In this document: piece after piece, positions 63,477 through 64,000 of the stretch
Layout of the letters: the number at the start of each line of letters is the position of its first letter
Numbering within the stretch: position 1 is the first letter of the stretch
Origin: JAKAVN01 sp963734845
GTDB lineage: Bacteria; Desulfobacterota; Binatia; Binatales; Binataceae
DNA length: 64,000 nt
Reading direction: 5' to 3'
NCBI GenBank assembly: GCA_963734845.1
Contig: CAVTIS010000016.1
Location: 1-64,000 of the forward strand
Notes under the pieces: generated by a model
Database searches by the model: none
Told to the model about the DNA's origin: nothing
Seen by the model: only the letters and a program-made list of their open reading frames with translations
Program-made: the position numbers and the translations under genes

Positions 63477-64000
63477 GTGCGATCTCCATGGTGGGCCCGG
63501 ATGGGCATGCTCGCGTTCACGCTGGCGCTGCTCTACCCGCTGGCTGGCCTTTGCGCTCCGGTCGGCCATTGGCAATGGGACGGCAGCATTCCCGGCTCTA
63601 CGGCCTCGTCTGTGAGCGTATCGCTCGTCCTTACCGGAATCGCATTGCTGTTTGACGTGATCCTGGGCACGCCGGTCGCGTGGTATCTCGCGCGTCATAC
63701 CGGGCGCGACAAGATCCTGTGGGAGGCGGCGGTTCTGATCTCAGTCCTGATGCCGCCGCTTGCGCTGGGAATTCTGCTTTCGCTCGCTTTCGGTCCCACG
63801 ATGAAGCCGGGCGCGTGGCTGCTGCGGATGGGCCTGCCGACCACCAACAGCCCACTAGCGTTTGTTGCGACCCAGTTCTATGTCAGCGTCGGCTACTATA
63901 TAGTTGCCGCCCGTGCCGCGCTGGCCGCAGTGCCCAGCGACCTGGAAAAAACCGCCGCGCTGCTTGGATTGCGTCCGTCCCAGGTATTTCACCGTGTAAC
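63477..64000 (+). CDS. ABC transporter permease, ModB/WtpB-like (cut by window end)
   Basis: A partial inner-membrane permease running off the end of the window; 174 codons are visible. After the N-terminal RSPWWARMGMLAFTLALLY, hydrophobic helices follow with VSVSLVLTGIALLF and TPVAWYLARHTG. The EKTAALLGLRPSQVFHRV segment is the EAA-type cytosolic loop that contacts the ATPase. The start is GTG 63477 (matching family N-termini) or ATG 63501. It completes an importer with the preceding binding protein; the ATPase is probably just beyond. Confidence 0.85.
   Translation, partial: MRSPWWARMGMLAFTLALLYPLAGLCAPVGHWQWDGSIPGSTASSVSVSLVLTGIALLFDVILGTPVAWYLARHTGRDKILWEAAVLISVLMPPLALGILLSLAFGPTMKPGAWLLRMGLPTTNSPLAFVATQFYVSVGYYIVAARAALAAVPSDLEKTAALLGLRPSQVFHRV

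Overview
The window is dense, GC-rich, Gram-negative chromosomal DNA. Outer-membrane beta-barrel proteins, lipoproteins and a periplasmic-type zinc ABC system support the Gram-negative reading. There are no rRNA or tRNA genes, no insertion sequences, no phage genes and no CRISPR array. The gene mix (paired luciferase-like oxidoreductases, CaiB/BaiF transferase, large acyl-CoA dehydrogenase, cyclase/ATPase/TPR regulator, DUF1015) resembles uncultured soil lineages near Desulfobacterota/Binatota. That placement is a low-confidence guess from gene content only.

Region 1 (66-18750, minus strand) is a complete hybrid lipopeptide biosynthetic operon. The order of transcription is fatty acyl-AMP ligase, PKS (ACP-KS-AT-DH-KR-ACP), free-standing condensation protein, two-module NRPS (C*-A-PCP-C-A-PCP-TE), MbtH-like protein, type II thioesterase and Sfp-type phosphopantetheinyl transferase. 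Several junctions are ATGA overlaps. The first NRPS condensation domain has lost both active-site histidines, while the free-standing condensation protein keeps them, so the latter probably makes the first amide bond. The expected product is a dipeptide N-acylated by a fatty chain that was extended once and left alpha,beta-unsaturated. The ligase has no usable start codon in frame with its conserved N-terminus.

Region 2 (19344-24201) holds an unrecognised membrane protein, a decayed Na+/H+ antiporter gene and a three-gene unit of an alpha/beta hydrolase with two tandem paralogous flavin-dependent oxidoreductases. Region 3 (24524-27661, plus) carries pcm, a LysM/M23 protein, apt and a cation-efflux gene. 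Region 4 (27747-37922, minus) is a housekeeping run: alr, purH, purD, tsaC-like, DUF1015, histidine phosphatase and a large cyclase/ATPase/TPR regulator. Region 5 (38040-40018, plus) is a TPP riboswitch with an intrinsic terminator controlling thiS-thiG-thiE.

Region 6 (40008-45799) has an acyl-CoA dehydrogenase, a BamA/TamA-like barrel with LNPxxWP repeats, a ThDP-dependent enzyme and a MORN-type lipoprotein. Region 7 (45896-53494, minus) looks like one zinc operon: small secreted protein, outer-membrane protein, ZnuA, ZnuC, ZnuB, TldD, TldE. Region 8 (53556-61239) contains a CoA transferase, MoxR ATPase, recO, a quinone oxidoreductase, msrA, aldehyde dehydrogenase and an XRE regulator fused to an oxyanion-binding domain. 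Region 9 (61313-64000, plus) is divergent from that regulator and encodes an outer-membrane protein, a ModA/WtpA-like binding protein and the start of a ModB-like permease cut by the window edge.

Two genes (thiE and the XRE regulator) carry long, perfect, GC-rich palindromes in frame inside coding sequence. These look like a mobile or recurrent palindromic element.
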